Below, piece by piece: positions 1 to 11,459 of a stretch of DNA of 64,000 bases. Numbering within the stretch: the first letter of the stretch is position 1; every line of letters begins with the position of its first letter. The DNA comes from Porphyra umbilicalis (lineage: Eukaryota; Rhodophyta; Bangiophyceae; Bangiales; Bangiaceae). A program made the position numbers and the translations under genes. The stretch covers positions 107,717 through 171,716 of the forward strand of contig KV918915.1 of the NCBI GenBank assembly GCA_002049455.2, given 5' to 3'. The notes below the pieces were generated by a model. That model saw nothing but the letters and a program-made list of their open reading frames with translations. It had not been told where the DNA came from and searched no databases.

Positions 1-190
1 CCGACGTGGAGCTGGACGCGGTGGCGGGGGTGGTGCGGATTGTCGTGTACGACGGCGTGCACGTTGGCGCCTTCATTTGGTGTGCAGCTGGTGCTTTTTG
101 TCGGCCTGGCGGTGGCGGTTGTGGTGCGGCTTGTCGTTTGGGACGTCTTGCAAAATGCCGCTCGCATGGCGTGGGGCGTGCAGTTGGTAT
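1..190. repeat. Fragment of the 115-bp repeat family
   Basis: The first 190 bases carry the same words as the tandem array at 3.4-4.7 kb, including the GGTGGTGCGG core near 29 and 120 and the 'CTTGCAAAATGCCGCT' segment. It is probably the edge of another array that continues left of the window. Long frames across it have no independent support. Confidence 0.7.
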
Positions 191-343
191 CGAAGTGGGA
201 ATATCTGCCTGGGTTGGTGTATATATATTGATTGCGTACATGGTCGTTGGAAGAGTGGCACATCGATCAATAGTTGAAGTAAAACGTAGCGGCTCAAGAC
301 AAGCAAATACAGGTGTACCACAGCAAAGCAGCGCACTACCTCC

Positions 344-1237
344 TCACTCAGCACGGCCCTTTCTCTTCCCCTTGTACGGCTGGCACACATGCGCCACGTA
401 GTCGTCGCAAGAGCGGTAGTGGCAGCCGCACCGCGGACACTGAAACCAAACGCGGGCGCCGGGTGGGACCACTACCGCCACCGGGACGCGGCCAGCCCCA
501 GACGTCGGTGACGCCGACGCGCCGCCCGGTCTCGTGCGTGCCGAATAACCATCCACCCAAGCGTTATCGCCCACACCAGTCGACTGCGGAGAAGCGCCGG
601 ACGAGCCAGATTCATCAGACGAGGTCGGCAGCCGTCCCCTCCCCGCGTGAGCAGCGTCCGCGAGCTTCTATGAACCCGATGCATACGCGTCGTCGTCGCG
701 TCGGCGCTTGTGTCGGCGGGCGTCAGCAGGAGGTGGCTCGGCCACAGCTCCACCAGCACCCCCACCAGCGCCAGAAGACCCGCCGTGGCCGGCCGCGAAC
801 GCGCGAACGTGGGAATGAGCGGTGCGACCCGCTTCGCGAGCGGCGGCCGCAGGCGCAAGGAAGCCGGCGTCGTGTTCAGCTTCACGCAGCACGTCTGCAA
901 AACGAGCATCGTCGTCTCCAGCGCGCCTGACTTCTCTCACCGCTGCATGCAGGCGAGGCAACAGAACATGGAGCTCGGCGCGCCGCCCGCTGTCCTTCAG
1001 ACCAGCCACGGCGCGTCGGTGGCCAGCGCCACTCAAGTGACTGATGAGACTTGTCGGGGCGTCGCTTCTCGCCAGGCACGTCGGGCACGTCCAACGAGTA
1101 GAGTGGCTGGCGTTGCCGGGCTTGTGCGTCGCGGCGGCGCGGAACGCCCTCTTCTTGCGTGGAGCCCCGCGGACGTGCTCATTCCAGCTTGCGCGGCGGC
1201 GGGGGTGGTGCGGTTTGAAATGTGGGACGTCGCACAC
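344..1237 (-). CDS. Two-zinc-finger protein with an in-frame TAG
   Basis: An uncharacterised protein with a C2H2-type finger near each end. The first (around residues 51-73 of the upstream part) has spacing C-x2-C-x12-H-x5-H, as in U1-like or C2H2 fingers. The last has C-x2-C-x12-H-x-C close to the basic C-terminus. Between them lies an Ala/Gly-rich, arginine-rich linker. One frame runs through both fingers but is interrupted by TAG at 668-670; it ends at TGA 344-346. The start is uncertain: the open frame begins at a GTG at 1237, and its first residues (PHFKPHHPRRR) resemble a translation of the 115-bp repeat. C2H2 fingers usually bind nucleic acid, so a nuclear role is inferred. It could be a decayed transposon gene or a host gene. 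Confidence 0.5.
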
Positions 1238-3399
1238 TTGTTAAAGCCAGAAGGCTCAGGCCGCTGGGGTAGGAAGGGCGGGGGTGGTGCGGCGGCCATG
1301 TTGTGAAAAAACACAGAAAGGGCGGGCAAGGTGAAGCAGCGCAGCAAGCGGCTGCAACACCAGGAAGGAAGACCACCGACGAGATGTGCGACGGAGACAG
1401 GGCCACAGGCATTGCTGGAAACGCATCTGACAGAAAGTCGTGATCCTCGGCGGCCGCGCCATTGCCGGTGTTGCACACTGTGACCCATTTTGTGGCCCGA
1501 AACGATTCCGTCTCAAATTGGGAGATACTTTGATTTTCTGCATTCTGAGGACAGAAATGATGCATTACACAGCGTCTTTCTCCGGGGCTGGCCAATGAGG
1601 CGATGACGTCAGGAGCGAGTGTTGTAAGTATGATACTCAGGACCCCGGCGTCCCAGTGTAGTCCGCGACTGCGTCTCCAGTACATCAGACGTGCCAAGCC
1701 AATGCGTCCAAGTCGACGCGCGATGCCGCCGTCGGCGAAGCGGAGAAACAATCCGCGGCACCACGGCTATGGCATGGTGCCGTCCTTAGTCGCCGGACGC
1801 ATCGCATCCGAGTGCAGCTCTGTTGTTGCGTCCGACGCATTTCACCCCTACGACGATCGTCCGAGGCCCGTTCGAGAGCGGCCGCCGCAGCGGCGCCCCG
1901 CAGGAACGAGAAAGAGTACGGCACGTTCGTCATGACCGTCTAGAGGGGTTCCGGCTCCATTACACGTACCGCCATCAAATACCACTCACATATGTACTCT
2001 GCCGATCCGACTGCTGTCAAGTAATGATGCTCGACTGTTTCATCCTCCATCGTGCACGGCCAATGATCGATCGGATGTGCGCCACGACCGAGCGCGTCAA
2101 GTGTGAAACCCCCTGCTATGGCGTGTGGGCTGTCGCGCGAGAAAGGCACGCCAGGCTGTGCTTGTCGCCATATTCTGGTTGTCGTATCTCAGCTTCGCAG
2201 TCCGCTGTGCACCGCTGGCAAAGAACGACGTGAGGCAGATCTCATTTTCTTTCTCGCTCCACAGTGGAGCGACATCGTCAAAGAGCGGGACATGAAAGCC
2301 GCATCAAGTGGAGCGAGAAGACGACTGGCGGACGTACCCCTGTCCAGTTCGGACTGTGGTTCATTTCGTCTGCGTTATGAAGCTTCGTCGTCGACGGGCC
2401 GGACGACAATCTGTCGCCAAGTCGAATAAGTGCGTGTGCGGAGAATTGTCACAGGACTTCTCAGTGGGGTTTCACGTTCCTAACGCTGATCTACAGCTCG
2501 GGCGCCTCCGTCGCCCGCAGTGTCGGCGTGTTTGGCTGCCAGAGCGTCTCATCAATCGGCGTTTGGTAAAACTCTGTTAACTTTTCTGAGGGAGGTAGCC
2601 TGTGAAGCAGGGAGATCGACTTCCAGCAGACGAGCGAGTGGCCAGCAGAGTGTCTTTCGTGGAAGCGCTCTACTGATTGGTCTCTACACAAACCGATAGT
2701 AGTCCGCGCAGGTTGGGGTGGCGAACGGCGCTACCGTCGGGCTGTCGTCCCCACCACCGTCGAGCGCTTCGTCACCGTCGTGACCCGCTTCACATCCCCG
2801 GTCACCATGACCGTCCCTCTTACCGGCTTCCCGGACTCCTACGTCGTGTGCTTGCAAGCGCTATGCGGTACGCCTCAGAATATGGGTCTATTCGATACTT
2901 TACCTGTACTCAGCGGGTCATGTCTCTCTTCGCTTTTTCGTCTAGCCGTGTGCTGCAGAATCTCTATGGTCTTCTTTATACGCCGTCGTGGGATGCATGC
3001 GGCACATGTTGTTGTCGTGGGCGACGCGGCCTTCTCGACTGCGAGCCACCTCACTTCATTCACGTTGTGTTACCCGTGTGTCGCTCCCCATTCATCATGC
3101 AGCCTCTCATGTCGCTACTGTGTCTGGGTGCTGACAGGGCCATTCCGCATTGTCCCGCGCATCCTTAAGATGACCGCCCGACGTCTCATTTTAGTGTAAA
3201 ATCCGTGCTTTATTTTTTGTCGTGACGATTTATATACGGCGGCAGGAGGCAAGCGCCTCATCAAGGCCTTCTCCCATTGTTGTGGCGGTGCCGATGTTCG
3301 CCGAGGCCAGTTGTGCACGATGCCGACGGCATACAGCGTGCAGTTCGTCGTCATTCTTGTTGTGCCAGTGGCCGTCGTGAGGGTGGCCTGAGTATCGGA
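1238..3399. other. No supportable gene
   Basis: Mixed-composition DNA. A minus-strand frame at 1179-1751 could hold upstream sequence of the zinc-finger gene but shows no recognisable domain. Nothing else is supported. Confidence 0.5.
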
Positions 3400-4720
3400 A
3401 GAAGTGAAGTCTGATCAGTGGGGCGCCGTCCAAGTCGCAGCCTGCGTGGGGCGTGCCGCTGATGCTTTGTGGTGGCGTGACGGCAGCGGACGTGGAGCCG
3501 GACGTGGTGCCGAGGGCGGTGCGGCTTGTAGTGAGGGACGGTGTCCACGTTGCCGTTTGCGCGCGGCGCGCAGCTGGTTCTTTATGCCGGCGTGGTTTCG
3601 GGGGACGTAGGGCTCGACGTGGTGGCGGGGGCAGTGCGGTTCGCGGTGAGGGACGGTGTTCAAGTTGCTACTCGGTTTTGCGTGCAGTTTGCCCTTCTTA
3701 TCGGCGTCGCTGCGGCGATCGTGGGGCCGGACGCGGCGGCGAGGGCGGTGCAGCATGTCGTGTGGAACAGTGCGCAAGTTGCACCTTGCGTAAGGTGTGC
3801 AGCTGGTGCACCTTCTCGGCGTGGTGGTGGCGGAAGCTGCGGCGGACGACGAGCTGGAAGCGGTGGCGGGGGTGGTGTGGCTTGTCGTGTGGGACGGCGT
3901 GCATGTTGCCGCTTGCGTGAGGCGTGCATTTTGTGCTTCTTGACCGCGTGGCGGTGGCTGACGGGGAGCTGGACGTGGTGGCGGGGGTGGTGTGGTTTGT
4001 TTCGCGGGACGTCTTGCAAGATGCCGCTTGCGTGGGGTGTGTAGCTGGTGCTTTTTGTCGGCGTGGCAGCGACGGACGTGGAGCTGGATATGGTTGCAAG
4101 GGTGGTGCGGTTTATCGTGCGGGACCGCTTGCAGGTTGCCTCTTGCGTGGGGCGTACACCGACGTTTTTTTGTCGGCGTGACTGGGGCTGTCGGGGAGCT
4201 GGGCGTGGTGGCGGGGGTGGTGCGGTTTGTTTCGCGGGACGTGGTGCAAGATGCCGCTTGCGTGGTGCGTGCAGTTTGTGCTTCTTGTCTGCGTGGCAAA
4301 GGCGGACGTGGAGCTTGACATGGTTGCAAGGGTGGTGCGGTTTATCGTGCGGGACCGCTGGCAGGATTCCTCTTGCGTCGGGCGTACACTGACGTTTTTT
4401 TGTCGGCGTCGCTGCGGCTGATGGGGAGCTGGACGTGGTGGCGGGGGTGGTGCGGTTTGTTTCGCGGGATGTGCTGCAAGATGCCGCTTGCGTGGTGCGT
4501 GCAGTTTGTGCTTCTTGTCTGCGTGGCGGTGGCGGACGTGGAGCTGGACATGGTTGCAAGGGTGGTGCGGTTCGTCGTGCGGGACCGCTCGCAGGTTTCC
4601 TCTTGCGTCGGGCGTACACCGACGTTTTTTTGTCGGCGTGGCTGCGGCGGTCGTGGAGGTGGACTTGGTGGCGGGGGTGGTGCGGTGTGGCCCACGGGAC
4701 AGCTCACCAGGGCCGACGCG
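3400..4720. repeat. 115-bp tandem array with alternating unit types
   Basis: The core GGTGGTGCGG (one base varies) recurs at 3986, 4101, 4216, 4331, 4446, 4561 and 4676, exactly 115 bp apart, with more degenerate units back to about 3.4 kb. From 3986 onward two unit types alternate, one reading 'TTTGTTTCGCGGGA' and the other 'TTTATCGTGCGGGA' after the core, so the higher-order period is 230 bp. The unit has no stop in several frames and 115 is not a multiple of 3. The long His/Pro/Lys-rich frames across it on the minus strand are therefore probably not genes. Confidence 0.85.
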
Positions 4721-6430
4721 TCTTGCGTCTGGGGCGCGGTGGCGGCGCTCAGAGTGGGGACGCCTCGCCGGACTTGGCACGTGACGACGATATCTAGCTG
4801 CTGAGATGCAGTCGCTTCGCAGGTCGCGGAGTGAGTGAGGGCCGCTTTGCCTTGGAGGACGGGCAAGCATCCGTTGTTGAACAGAAGGGTTTCGGTGACG
4901 CTGTGATGAAGGACTCGGATGTAGCCGTGGTTGAAAAAGAAAATGCCAAGGACTGTACTCGACTACCAGCGCCATGTCATGCTGGAACAGTGAAGCAACG
5001 AACGAGGGTGGTATGGCGTGAGTACGACGAGCAATGTCGCTTTATGAGACAGGCGGTTCAGGCATGAAAAGGTGAGCGGGACAAAGCAAAGTCATTGGCG
5101 TCCAGCGGACGTTGAGGGCGAGAAGCGATCACATGTCCATTTCGCAGGTCCCACCGACCAGTTCGGGGTACCTGAAAGCACGGCTCGCGGCCGACCACCT
5201 TGCATACTGAGCAAATCCTGTTACACACACCCCCGCCGTTAAGATCACCATGGAAATGAACAGATAGAGGAAGATAAAACGCATCATCGACAGGAAGAGT
5301 ATGGCGACAAGTAAAATCGTTGTGCGGGCACGTAGATGCGTTGTGATGCTGGTGGCCGATGGGCAGCACCCCCCAGCAGGTTTGGCATGTCGTCATGTCT
5401 GAATTGGAGGAGTCTGGGTGACTGAAAGGGACGTGGACATCAGCGAAGAACGGCAGAACGATAGTCGTCAACACCCATTCCATCATGTCATGCACGCTGC
5501 ACCCAGCGACAAAGACGATTTACCGCGCTGCAGCAATCCACGGGATAAACAAAAAACAGAACTTCAAACAATACTCGACATCCAAAACCATTGGCAATCG
5601 AGCCTCCCGCACAAAAACATACCATGACGCCCGGAAGACTGTGAGACAGAATGAGCGACCACACCAGACAGTAGAGCACGCGTGGTGAGCGCATAAATGG
5701 GGGGCTGTCTCTTGTCGTGCAGGATGGGGCTTGGCACCAACTCACAGATCGCGTGCTCCGAATGGTGATTCTCAACACCGCAGGAGGGGATGGCGCAGTC
5801 CCTGGCAACGGCAGGGGGCACGTGCGATTCGATCGGCAGCAGGGATGGTAATCCTCGACGGTGACGGCGGTGGTGTCGACGACGGTGACGGCTGACCCGG
5901 CCCGAAGTCGACAGCGAGATCCAGCAGATTGACGGATTCTGTGGTCTACTTTTTCAATTTTTTTATTCAACCAGGCGAACCGCCTCTGTGGACGTTCGAT
6001 GCAGTCGAGATCTGTAGGTTCGACACGAACGTGTCCATCCATGACCACCGACCACCAATCCCAACGCGTTGGTATGCTGCCGGGAGCACCGTCTGCGAAC
6101 GGAGTGCAGCGAGACTTGAAAGAAACGTAATTCGCTGTCTGAGCCTGGAGCAGTGAAGTGCCCTCAGCACCGGACTCGGGCCCAGTGCGCCCGCATCACT
6201 TCGTGTTCCGGACTAATGCGCTTCACGTCATCGATACTCGTACGTCGGCATCGCGGAACAAACGTTCTTCTGCACCGCAATGCGCCAGCAGCCGCACATG
6301 CCGCCCTCTCCGGCTCCTCGCCACAGTGCCTGAGTGCCAGACATCTTTCCAACCGATTGCATGCCCGTCCGTTGCCGACCGACAGGGTTGGACAGATGGC
6401 GCATCCAGCATGGCTACGCCTGATGCTCGT
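4721..6430. other. No supportable gene
   Basis: Nothing recognisable. The minus-strand frame of the neighbouring transposase stays open beyond its TAG (6431-6433) as far as TGA 6164-6166, but that tail has no clear domain. Confidence 0.5.
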
Positions 6431-7564
6431 CTAAGGCGTGGAGAGCAAGGGTCGTGGCGGGAGGCACTTCAATGTCTGACGCTCTTCCCTATAGCAAAAG
6501 ATCGAATCAGATTGAAGACAATGTGAGATGTATTCGGCGATGATCGACTCAATGACCTTGCGAACCCGATCGAACTGCCCGATGATCTGGCGTCGAGAGA
6601 GCTTGCTTGCCGCTGTCGCCTGCAACAAATGTGGGTCGTCCAACAAGTCCGGCATCACATACACCAAGTTCCGGATCACAATTTTCAAGTCATTGCAGAC
6701 GCCCTTGATTGGTTGCAGGTCGGGACTGTACGGTGTTAGACGCAAAAAGGGGACGCCGTTGTTTCCGAGGAATGTCTCCCCACCAGCGTTGTGGATGGGC
6801 GCATTGTCGAACAGAACGACGCAGTTGTTCGACTGCTGGCTCCACGGGCGCCCCGGAACACACACACCCAGTTTTGGGATGAGCAGTTGCAGGAACAGTC
6901 GGCAGTCCGCCGACGTCAGCGCGCCTCTCCCCACCACCACGGACTGGAAGCCCAAGATGCGGCCATCACTCGACACAGCCATCGTCGTGCTTGTCCGCGG
7001 AACCGACCGGGGGTCCCGGCCGTGGACGTCGTCGCGCTCACGAGCCAACGCCCGCCCGTACAATCGGAAGACATCGCCACCGTCTGTGTGTGCCTCGTCG
7101 ACTGACACGATGCAGCGCTCGGGGATGTTGTCCTGGACGAGGACGTGGACGCGCCGCACGGCGGCCGACGCCTCACAAAAGAGACGAAGCGAGCGCTTGC
7201 GTGTGAAACCCACCTCGTGCAAGTGCCGGTCGATTATACTCTTCGATGCACGCAGAGAAATACACTCGCCGCTGGGGTGGTTGCGCATCAGCTTGAGCAT
7301 CTCGGAGTGCTCCCGTAACAGAGCCCGCGGATGCTCTCGCACCAGGTGCACCATGCAGGTCATGAGCGTTTTTTCAAACCAGACGCTGTTGTGGTGCTGG
7401 TTCTGCCGCAACGGGTCCCTCCATACTGATCCGTGCTCCCGGTAGTACTTGGAACAGCGCCTGTCAATTGACCGCTTGACGCCAATGTTCTTATACAGCA
7501 CGCTCTGGCGCACCCCATTCCACAACATCGTCACAGCTACAAGACGCATGTCGACGCTGTACAT
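6431..7564 (-). CDS. IS630/Tc1-mariner-like DDE transposase, catalytic residue altered
   Basis: Predicted cut-and-paste transposase of 377 residues from the ATG at 7564, a normal length for the family. Near residues 22-50 there is a helix-turn-helix-like stretch. The RNase H-fold core shows the first aspartate in VSVDEAH (about residue 156) and the second in VVLFDNAPIHN (about 253), followed by the family motif TPYSPDLQPI (about 277-286). At the place of the third acidic residue (normally PIE or PID, about residue 287) the codon is AAG (Lys), and the usual Trp three residues later is Cys. The enzyme is therefore probably inactive. The gene ends at TAG 6431-6433. A 149-bp tandem array begins about 55 bp upstream of the ATG. 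The family call is firm; activity is doubtful. Confidence 0.85.
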   Translation of the reverse strand: MYSVDMRLVAVTMLWNGVRQSVLYKNIGVKRSIDRRCSKYYREHGSVWRDPLRQNQHHNSVWFEKTLMTCMVHLVREHPRALLREHSEMLKLMRNHPSGECISLRASKSIIDRHLHEVGFTRKRSLRLFCEASAAVRRVHVLVQDNIPERCIVSVDEAHTDGGDVFRLYGRALARERDDVHGRDPRSVPRTSTTMAVSSDGRILGFQSVVVGRGALTSADCRLFLQLLIPKLGVCVPGRPWSQQSNNCVVLFDNAPIHNAGGETFLGNNGVPFLRLTPYSPDLQPIKGVCNDLKIVIRNLVYVMPDLLDDPHLLQATAASKLSRRQIIGQFDRVRKVIESIIAEYISHCLQSDSIFCYREERQTLKCLPPRPLLSTP

Positions 7565-7618
7565 TTCAGCCAGTCGGGATAGCACAGTAACTAGCTCCCC
7601 AACCACCAAGCCCTGCAC

Positions 7619-9430
7619 AGCAACGTGCTCGAACAGCCACAGCAGCGCGCCAACGCGCACTTGCACGACGAGCAAGAGCACCCCGCCAGACGGCACTTGG
7701 ACACGCAGCAGCACCACCAGCAGCACCACGTGCACGGCCACAACAGCCGTGCCAAGATTTACACCAGGCGCACCGCGTCCGCCGCCGCCACCACAAGCTC
7801 CACTGCAACGTGCACAACGCGCAAGAGCACCACTCCAGCCAGCACTCGCACCCGCAGCAGCACCGCCAGCAGCTCCACGTGCACGACCACAACAGCCGTG
7901 CCAAGATTTCCACCAGGCGCACCGCGTCCGCTGCCGCCACCACAAGCTCCACTGCAACGTACACGACGCGCAAGAGCACCACAACAGCCGGCACGTGCAC
8001 CCGCTGAGGTACCGCTAGCAGCACCGCGTGCATGGCCACAACAGCCGTGCCCAGATGTCCTTCAGGCCCACCGCCTCCTTCAGGCCCTCCGCCTCCTCCG
8101 CCGCCACCATAAGCTCCACTGCAACGTGCACGACGCGCAACAGCACCACGACAGCCGGAACTTTCACCCGCAGCAGCACCGCCAGCAGCACCGCGTGCAC
8201 GGCCAAAACAGATGTGCCAAGATGATCACCAGGCGCACCGCGTCCGCTGCCGCCACCACAAGCACCACTGAAATGTGCACGACGCGCAAGAGCACCACTC
8301 CAGCCAGCACTCGCACCCGCAGCAGCACCGCCAGCAGCTCCGCGTGTACGACCACAACAACAGTGCCAAGAGTTCCACCAGGCGCACCGCGTCCGCTGCC
8401 GCCACCACACGCTCCACTGCAACGTGCACGACGCGCAAGAGCACCACAACAGCCGGCACTTGCACCCGCAGCAGCACCGCCAGCAGCTCCGCGTGCACGA
8501 CCACAACCGCCGTGCCAAGATTTTCACCAGGCGCACCGCGTCCGCTGCCGCCTGCACAAGCTCCACTGCAACGTGCACGACGCGCAAGAGCACCACAACA
8601 GCCGGCACTTGCACCCGCACAGGCACCGCTAGCAGCACCGCGTGCATGGCCACAACAGCCGTGCCAAGATGTCCATCAGGCCCACCGCCTCCTCCGCCGC
8701 CACCACACGCTCCACTGCAACGTGCACGACGCGCAAGAGCACCACAACAGCAGGAACTTGCACCCGCAGCAGCACCGCCAGCAGCACCGCGTGCACGGCC
8801 ACAACAGCCGTGCCAAGATGATCACCAGGCGCACCGCGTCCGCTGCCGCCACCACAAGCACCACTGAAATGTGCATGACGCGCAAGAGCAACACGACAGC
8901 CGGCACTTGCACCTGCAAGGGCCCCACGAGCAGCACCGCGTGCACGGCCTCAACAACTGTGCCAAAAAATGTCCACCAGGCGCACCGCGTCCGCCGCCGG
9001 CACCTCAAGCTTCATTTCAACGTGCACGACGCGCAAGAGCACCACAACAGCCGGATCTTGCACCCGCAGCAGCACCGCCAGCAGCTCCGCGTGCACGACC
9101 ACAACAGGCGTGCCAAGATTTTCATCAGGCGCACCGCGTCCGCCGCCGCCACTACAAGCTCCACTGCAACGTGCACGACGCGCAAGAGCACCACAACAGC
9201 CGGTACTCGCACCCGCAGCAGCACCGCCAGCACCACCGCGTGCACGACCACAACAGCCGTGCCAAGATTATCACCAGGCGCACCGCGTCCGCGGCCGCCA
9301 CTACACGCTTTACTGCAGCTTGCACGGCGCGCAAGAGCACCACGCCAGCCGGCTCTTGTACCTGCAGCAGCACCGCCAGCAGCATCGCGTGCACCGGCTC
9401 AACAGCCGTGCTAAGATGTCCATCAAACCC
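7619..9430. repeat. 149-bp minisatellite array, about 12 units
   Basis: The word GCGCACCGCG (or GCCCACCGCC) recurs at 7768, 7917, 8066, 8233, 8382, 8531, 8680, 8829, 8980, 9129 and 9278. The spacing is 149 bp apart from one 167-bp step (an 18-bp internal duplication) and one 151-bp step. The variant unit at 8066 recurs at 8680, and each is followed by the same second variant, which suggests a four-unit higher-order repeat. Because 149 is not a multiple of 3, each unit is read in a new frame. The Thr/Ser-rich and Arg/Pro-rich frames of up to 379 codons are thus a by-product of stop-free sequence. Confidence 0.9.
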
Positions 9431-10666
9431 ACCGTCTCCGCTCTCGCCTCCGCGAGCGCCAGAAGACGAGCACAAAGCACACTAGGTCCGCGTCCTCGGC
9501 CACGGCTTCGTCGTGTCGCTCAGCACGTTGGGCTGCGCGCACTACGCGCGCCTTGGCCACCCCCCCCCCGAGATGCGAACCGAGGCAACCACGTCCGCGT
9601 CGCCGTCGGCGCGCGTCCCTGTCGCCGACGGCGGCCGGGTCGAGATGCAAAAGATGATCCGCCACGCAATTCCTGCGCGCCTCCGCCACCCCCCCCCGAC
9701 ATGAAAATCAAGCCGACCACGTCCGCGTCGGCGACAGCGCCCGTGTCGTAGCGCGATGCCGGTTGCGCTACGCGCTCACCGCGCGGCTCCGCCACAGCCC
9801 CCCGGAGCCTTAAAACGGCTCTCCCGACAGCGCCAGTGTGGTGCCGCCGTTAATGCACAGAAACACGCTGCGCGTGCGCACGCTCTTCAACTTCAGGCGG
9901 CACGACGGCGCCCGGCACCAGCAGGCAAACAAACGCAACGTGAGCACCGCGCGTGTGCGTCTCCGACCGCCAACTTCTTCGTGCGACTGCACTTGCGCGT
10001 GTTCGAGATACTGCTCTCACGGTGAAATGGCGCGCGATCATCGGATGACAGCTGTCAGCAAAATTACGGAGATCCCTTCCACCGCCCCCATCTGTGGCGC
10101 ACAAATCCACCAGACTTTGTCTTTCTCGAACGTAATACGAACACAAGAAAGGCTCGTGTTGTGCACGCAATAGGAGCCATATTCGAATTAGCGTCGACTC
10201 TCGGGCGCACACGCTGGGCTCAGAAAAAAGAGGCGCGTCGTATGGTCGTCATTGCACAACAAGTTCAGCTGCGTTTCCAATGGCACAAACGACGCGCTCA
10301 ATGCACCGCAGAAATGAAAGCCTTTCCAAGGACAAAGAACGGGGCACAACGCGAAGCGCGCATGAGGTTCTCATTGATGCACCTTCCCGGCGGCCGACAG
10401 CACCGCGTCCTGTAGGTCCGTGAGAAGCAGCACACGCACACTTCACTCAACCCACCCTGGAACCTCGTATCAATAATCAAAGAACAACTCCTCTCCAGCA
10501 CACAGCGGCGCCTTGGCAAACAGCCCGACTCTAATCTCGCCACACACGCTCAACAGCTTCGCCTCGACGTTGGAATGCTCCGTTGTGCGGTGGTTCATGA
10601 ATTTCATTCAGTTGCGAACCCGTGTAGCGTCTATGTTCACCGTCTTGGTGATGGAGTACAGAACGC
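9431..10666. other. No supportable gene
   Basis: Sequence after the 149-bp array, with short C runs near 9560 and 9690. No domain or repeat structure that I can support. Confidence 0.45.
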
Positions 10667-11332
10667 TCACCCCGTTGGCGTCATACACGCGCACATAGAA
10701 GACAACGACTGCCGCTGCCAGACGTCATCGACTCGTGCGATTTCCACATCCTCCGCATGAGTGGTTGGAGGCCGAGGAGCATCGGCGTCGCCCTTCGCCG
10801 AGGAGGGACCAGCTACAACGGCCTCACCATCGCCAACAGAAGCGCCGACAGCGTTGCTAAAAGCGGGTGACGCAGTCCCGCCCGCAGTGGCGCGCCTGGT
10901 GCCACGCACGAAACGCCCGGCGACGTCGCCATCGCGTTGGGCAACAGCAACGCTTTTAGCCACAAGAGTGGAAACCGGCGGGCGGCCGCGGCACCCTGCA
11001 TTTGGCCCAACGTCTGTTCGCCGCGCGTCGGCGACGGCCGAGCCACCACGTAACTCGACAGTCGGTCCAACATGCAGACACGTCGCCTCCGCCCAGTCGA
11101 AGCAAGCCGAGATCCGTGCGCCTGCGCCGGCGCGTGGGACAACTGGGGCGACTGCCGAGTCGCCCGAAGCGCGGCGGGGAGACCACTCTAGCCCGTCCGC
11201 GTCCGCACCGTCGGCGCCACGAGGAAGCCCAACCGGGCGAGGGGGAAGCGGCTCAGCCAGCGGGTCGCCGTCACGTGCGTCGTGCAGCCGACAAGCATAC
11301 CGCAGACAGACACGGCACAGGAGAATACTCAA
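10667..11332 (-). CDS. Uncharacterised protein or exon
   Basis: A 221-codon frame ending at TGA 10667-10669. Its composition is mixed and protein-like, especially the last 40 residues (acidic and polar with scattered hydrophobics). It lies downstream of the 11.5-13.1 kb gene on the same strand in another frame, so it may be a 3' exon of that gene. No domain recognised. Confidence 0.3.
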   Translation of the reverse strand: MSILLCRVCLRYACRLHDARDGDPLAEPLPPRPVGLPRGADGADADGLEWSPRRASGDSAVAPVVPRAGAGARISACFDWAEATCLHVGPTVELRGGSAVADARRTDVGPNAGCRGRPPVSTLVAKSVAVAQRDGDVAGRFVRGTRRATAGGTASPAFSNAVGASVGDGEAVVAGPSSAKGDADAPRPPTTHAEDVEIARVDDVWQRQSLSSMCACMTPTG

Positions 11333-11459
11333 ATGTCCCCTTTGCGGCAGCTGGAGTTAGCCCGCCACCGCTATAGCGGGTCCGGCAACACTGGCGCCGG
11401 TTGGCGCCGCGTGGCCAGCACCGAGCAGAGTGCCGACAGACGGCAGGTGCGCGGCAGCA

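Noticed and set aside
3415..4975. His/Pro/Lys-rich frames of about 300 codons in all three minus phases
   Set aside because: Produced by a stop-free 115-bp repeat whose length is not a multiple of 3.
7619..9430. CRISPR-like array
   Set aside because: Units of 149 bp are contiguous with no unique spacers, and the context is eukaryotic.
7625..9751. Thr/Ser/Cys-rich and Arg/Pro-rich frames of up to 379 codons
   Set aside because: They follow a 149-bp repeat that changes phase at each unit, so no single protein repeat is conserved.
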